Assembly (NCBI GenBank): GCA_031275035.1 | Contig: JAISPH010000244.1 | Span: 1-7,368, forward strand | DNA length: 7,368 nt | From: Treponema sp. | GTDB lineage: Bacteria > Spirochaetota > Spirochaetia > Treponematales > Breznakiellaceae | Direction: 5' to 3' | Shown here: in pieces, positions 5,451 to 7,368 of the stretch | How the letters are laid out: the number at the start of each line of letters is the position of its first letter | Position numbering within the stretch: the first letter of the stretch is position 1 | Notes under the pieces: generated by a model | What the model saw: only the letters and a program-made list of their open reading frames with translations | What the model was told of the DNA's origin: nothing | Database searches by the model: none | Program-made: the position numbers and the translations under genes

Positions 5451-6929
5451 TTACCGTATTTCGAAGAGTCCGAGGCCCCTGTTGAAGGTAAACACAAAGA
5501 GATAATTATCCTGCCGGAACAGGGCCTTTACATCGTCGTTGGCGGCTCCGTGTCCATATCCGGCAAGGTTGATCTTTGTTTTCAGCGCCGGTCCCGTTTC
5601 TTTAAGGTCTACCACCGCCAGGATATTTTCATCCGGGGCGGTCCGGGACAGGCCGAAGAGCCAGGCTTCGTTCCCGGAGGAAACGATCTGTCCGCAGAGT
5701 TTTAAGCCCGGTATCTTGACGGTCTCCAGCACTTTGGCCTTATCCGGTTCCTTAACGTCCGCCATGACAAGAGTTTCATCCCGTACAAACAGGACGAATC
5801 TGCCTCCCTTATAAAAATGAATGGGCGCTTCGGTGAACAGATAACCCGGGGTGGGCAGATGTTTCAACAGAGAAAGCTTTCCTCCGCTGAGCATAGTGAA
5901 GATGTACAACCCCACTTCATGATCCCCGGCGGCAAAGCAGCAGGAACCCTGAACGGCGATGTCCACATGGCCGCTTCCCAGGCGGAGTTCTTCGCCAAAG
6001 GCATAAGCCAGGGAAGGGGAACCGGCCTTTATCCAGTAAATGCCTTCCTCTCCGGTTACCAGGAGGTTTTCGTCCTTATCGGCGCAGAGGGAACTGACCG
6101 TAAAGTCAAGCTTTATCTGATTCTTGATGATAAGGGACGCGGGATTTGAAACATCGATAACGTCAATATAGTAGGAACGCTTGAAATTGAGCCAATGAGG
6201 TTTTCTGAGTACATAGAGCGTATTGCCGAAGAGCTTCATTTTGAAGGGGGTCCGTTCCAGGCTTATCTCTCCAAGTTTCTTTATTTCCCGGGGACTGCTG
6301 ATATTCCAGGACGAAAGCGTCCGGGTATCCTCCAATACATAGAGAATGTTTTCCCGGGAAAGGGCCGCGGTGATACGGCTGAATTTAAGTTCCGTACTGG
6401 GACAGGAACAGTAGCTGAGGGCGAGGGGTCTTCCAGCCTCCGCCTGTACAGGCGCGGATGCCTTTAGGGGTCTGCCGGGTTTTCCCGGTTTCTTTGCCGC
6501 CCTGGCCGGCTTCTCCGTCGCGGCTTTGGCGGTTTTCTTTGCCGCCCTGGCCGGCTTCTCCGCCGCAGTTTTGGCGGGCTTCTTTGCCGCCGCCGGTTTC
6601 CTGGCCGTGGTTTTGGCGTTTTTTGTCCCGGCGGGCCTTCCCGGTTTCTTTGCCTTTACCGCAGTTTTGGCGGTTCCGGCTTTTTTTGTTCCCGCCGTCT
6701 TTGTCCGGGACGCCTTGGGGGTCTTCGGTTTGGAAGCCGGGGCCTTTGCCGTCCCGGCGGTTTTTTTCGCCGCCGCCGGTTTTCCGGCCGCAGCTTTGGC
6801 GTTTTTTGTCCCGGCGGGTCTTCCCGGTTTCTTTGCTTTTACCGCAGTTTTGGCAGGTTTTTTTACCGCGGTCTTAGCGACCGTCTTTTTTGCTGCGCCG
6901 TCTTTTTCGGCGCCGGAACTTTCTTTCAT
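5451..6929 (-). CDS. Histone H1-like Lys/Ala/Pro-rich tail with GRP motifs fused to a beta-propeller-like domain
   Basis: The product has 492 residues and two unlike halves. Residues 1 to about 168 are low-complexity Lys, Ala, Pro and Thr, like bacterial H1/HC1-type nucleoid proteins and eukaryotic H1 tails. They contain Gly-Arg-Pro cores flanked by Lys/Pro at 36-38, 97-99, 152-154 and 166-168, similar to AT-hooks. The 18-residue TAVKAKKPGRPAGTKNAK occurs twice, at 28-45 and 89-106. Residues about 180-492 contain blades such as ILYVLEDTRTLSSWNISSP and YYIDVIDVSNPASL, which resemble LVIVD-type beta-propeller repeats. No signal peptide or membrane segment is seen, so it should be cytoplasmic and probably DNA-associated. 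AAGGAG (6942-6937) lies seven bases before the ATG. It is monocistronic, with its own promoter and terminator. The start codon and both halves look intact. The function is unknown; the propeller could bind a protein partner while the tail holds DNA. Confidence 0.88.
   Translation of the reverse strand: MKESSGAEKDGAAKKTVAKTAVKKPAKTAVKAKKPGRPAGTKNAKAAAGKPAAAKKTAGTAKAPASKPKTPKASRTKTAGTKKAGTAKTAVKAKKPGRPAGTKNAKTTARKPAAAKKPAKTAAEKPARAAKKTAKAATEKPARAAKKPGKPGRPLKASAPVQAEAGRPLALSYCSCPSTELKFSRITAALSRENILYVLEDTRTLSSWNISSPREIKKLGEISLERTPFKMKLFGNTLYVLRKPHWLNFKRSYYIDVIDVSNPASLIIKNQIKLDFTVSSLCADKDENLLVTGEEGIYWIKAGSPSLAYAFGEELRLGSGHVDIAVQGSCCFAAGDHEVGLYIFTMLSGGKLSLLKHLPTPGYLFTEAPIHFYKGGRFVLFVRDETLVMADVKEPDKAKVLETVKIPGLKLCGQIVSSGNEAWLFGLSRTAPDENILAVVDLKETGPALKTKINLAGYGHGAANDDVKALFRQDNYLFVFTFNRGLGLFEIR
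6612..6854 (-). repeat. Near-identical 60-bp direct repeats inside the H1-like tail coding region
   Basis: Positions 6612-6671 and 6795-6854 match at 58 of 60 bases. The offset of 183 bp is exactly 61 codons, so the frame is kept. A second short-period repeat (45 bp, 15 codons) covers about 6490-6562 and encodes EKPARAAKK twice. Both pairs mark recent in-frame duplication of the DNA-binding tail. Confidence 0.85.
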
Positions 6930-6978
6930 GCCTTTTCTCCTTGGTTTTTGGATAGCTATTGAAATGTTATATACGGGC

Positions 6979-7007
6979 AGTATATCTTATTTTATAAAGA
7001 TTGACAA
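6979..7007 (-). promoter_or_regulatory. Promoter of the H1-like protein gene
   Basis: On the minus strand, TTGTCA (7007-7002) and TATACT (6984-6979) are 17 bp apart, with an AT-rich spacer. A start near 6972 gives a leader of about 43 nt. An inverted repeat ATATAC-GGGCA-GTATAT (6969-6985) overlaps the -10 box and start point and could be an operator. Confidence 0.75.
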
Positions 7008-7091
7008 TGAGTTTCCGCGGAGCGCAGACCAAAGGTCCGGCGGGGTACAATTCCACGCCGCTGTATAGAGGCGCATGAATCATTTTTCTAA

Positions 7092-7179
7092 TTGCCGGCC
7101 CGAGGGGCTGATTAAATCAGACCTTCGAACGGCGCCGTTCAGAAACTTTATTTCCCGCCGAACCAAGGTTCTCCGGCAA
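7092..7179. other. Nested palindromic element, candidate structured RNA or operator cluster
   Basis: TTGCCGG (7092-7098) and CCGGCAA (7173-7179) can close a 7-bp outer stem. Inside are three smaller palindromes: CTGATTAAATCAG (7108-7120), the perfect 14-mer GAACGGCGCCGTTC (7127-7140) and GAACC-AA-GGTTC (7160-7171). Pairing of 7101-7106 with 7122-7127 would extend the first. The result is a branched, cloverleaf-sized shape, but it lacks tRNA T-loop features. No clear promoter was found, so the strand is undecided. The rest of 7008-7091 shows only a small GACC-AAA-GGTC hairpin at 7027-7037. Confidence 0.45.
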
Positions 7180-7193
7180 CCGCCTAAAACCAA

Positions 7194-7230
7194 AAAAGAC
7201 GTGAATTTCATTAAGAAATCCACGTCTTTT
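7194..7230. terminator. Strong bidirectional intrinsic terminator
   Basis: AAAAGACGTG (7194-7203) pairs perfectly with CACGTCTTTT (7221-7230). After one mismatch, ATTTC/GAAAT (7205-7209 with 7215-7219) extends the stem to a five-base loop. The T-run is TTTT on the plus strand and six T residues on the minus strand. No recognised gene ends next to it on either strand, which suggests an unannotated transcript nearby. Confidence 0.8.
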
Positions 7231-7260
7231 GGGAGACTTATTCGATAACCCGGATGGTTA

Positions 7261-7285
7261 CCGGACAAAGTCTGCCATTGTCCGG
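7261..7285. promoter_or_regulatory. Inverted repeat over the -35 box, candidate operator
   Basis: CCGGACAA (7261-7268) and TTGTCCGG (7278-7285) are perfect 8-bp arms around nine bases. The right arm contains the -35 box of the downstream promoter, a usual arrangement for a dimeric transcriptional regulator. A second short inverted repeat, TAACC-CGGAT-GGTTA, lies immediately upstream at 7246-7260. Confidence 0.5.
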
Positions 7286-7306
7286 GGGCGGCTTCCCTGG
7301 TATAGT
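7278..7306 (+). promoter_or_regulatory. Promoter of the gene starting at 7328
   Basis: TTGTCC (7278-7283) and TATAGT (7301-7306) are separated by exactly 17 bp. A start near 7313 gives a short leader of about 15 nt that contains the Shine-Dalgarno. Confidence 0.75.
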
Positions 7307-7327
7307 GGATGTAAACAGGAGTGTCTT

Positions 7328-7368
7328 ATGGAAAGCCCCGTCGTTTTTATGCACGGCTTTGACCGGGA
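7328..7368 (+). CDS. Start of an unidentified gene, truncated by the window edge
   Basis: Only 13 complete codons are visible, reading MESPVVFMHGFDR. AGGAG at 7317-7321 lies six bases before the ATG, and a well-formed promoter precedes it, so the start is credible. The hydrophobic VVFMHGF could be the first strand and His-Gly turn of an alpha/beta hydrolase, but 13 residues do not support a family assignment. Confidence 0.65.
   Translation, partial: MESPVVFMHGFDR

Noticed and set aside
7001..7029. Plus-strand promoter from TTGACA at 7001-7006
   Set aside because: No -10-like sequence lies 16-18 bp downstream; the same bases serve as the -35 of the minus-strand promoter.
6526..7068. Plus-strand Ala/Phe/Val-rich frame of 180 residues resembling a membrane protein
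   Set aside because: It is the antisense of the Lys/Ala-rich tail repeat, and its hydrophobicity is a by-product of the complement of AAG and GCC codons.
7075..7248. 57-residue basic open frame starting MNHFSNCRPEG, with GAGG three bases upstream
   Set aside because: It runs through the palindrome cluster and the whole terminator hairpin, the ribosome-binding site spacing is poor, and an opposite-strand frame (7080-7268) is equally open. It is not excluded, but not supported.

Overview
The window looks like a stretch of GC-rich chromosome from a spirochaete, most likely a relative of the termite-gut treponemes. That assignment rests on my impression of the protein sequences and of the GC-rich codon use; no 16S or other marker is present, so it is only moderately secure. 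Most genes are housekeeping. The unusual content lies between them, and in two proteins of odd architecture.

Positions 1-439 hold no convincing gene. They carry a tandem array of about ten units of roughly 36 bp. Each unit alternates an AT-rich inverted repeat with a G-rich linker. A consensus-like promoter follows, placed so that transcription should begin at the start codon of the next gene. Positions 440-4022 are a probable operon of three genes: a PcrA/UvrD-type DNA helicase with a C-terminal Tudor-like domain; a shortened relative of class III aminotransferases that seems to lack its catalytic core; and a small protein with three predicted membrane segments.

Positions 4023-5063 hold a promoter, a structured leader of about 140 nt, and the conserved ribosomal protein pair rplM (L13) and rpsI (S9). 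Positions 5064-5371 contain a tRNA-Thr(CGU) gene on the minus strand. The 3' end of this tRNA, with downstream flank, is repeated about 154 bp away, and a GC-rich hairpin element lies between the copies. This resembles a collapsed integration site or a local duplication.

Positions 5400-6929 (minus strand) encode a 492-residue protein that joins a lysine/alanine/proline-rich, histone H1-like tail with several Gly-Arg-Pro (AT-hook-like) motifs to a C-terminal region resembling an LVIVD-type beta-propeller. It has its own strong promoter, and its terminator overlaps the tRNA promoter. Positions 7021-7327 hold several nested palindromes, a strong bidirectional terminator, and a promoter whose -35 box lies inside an inverted repeat. 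That promoter drives a gene which starts at 7328 and runs off the window.

The genes group by function: DNA unwinding and repair (helicase), translation (L13, S9, tRNA-Thr) and possibly nucleoid organisation (H1-like protein). I see no phage, CRISPR or complete mobile element.
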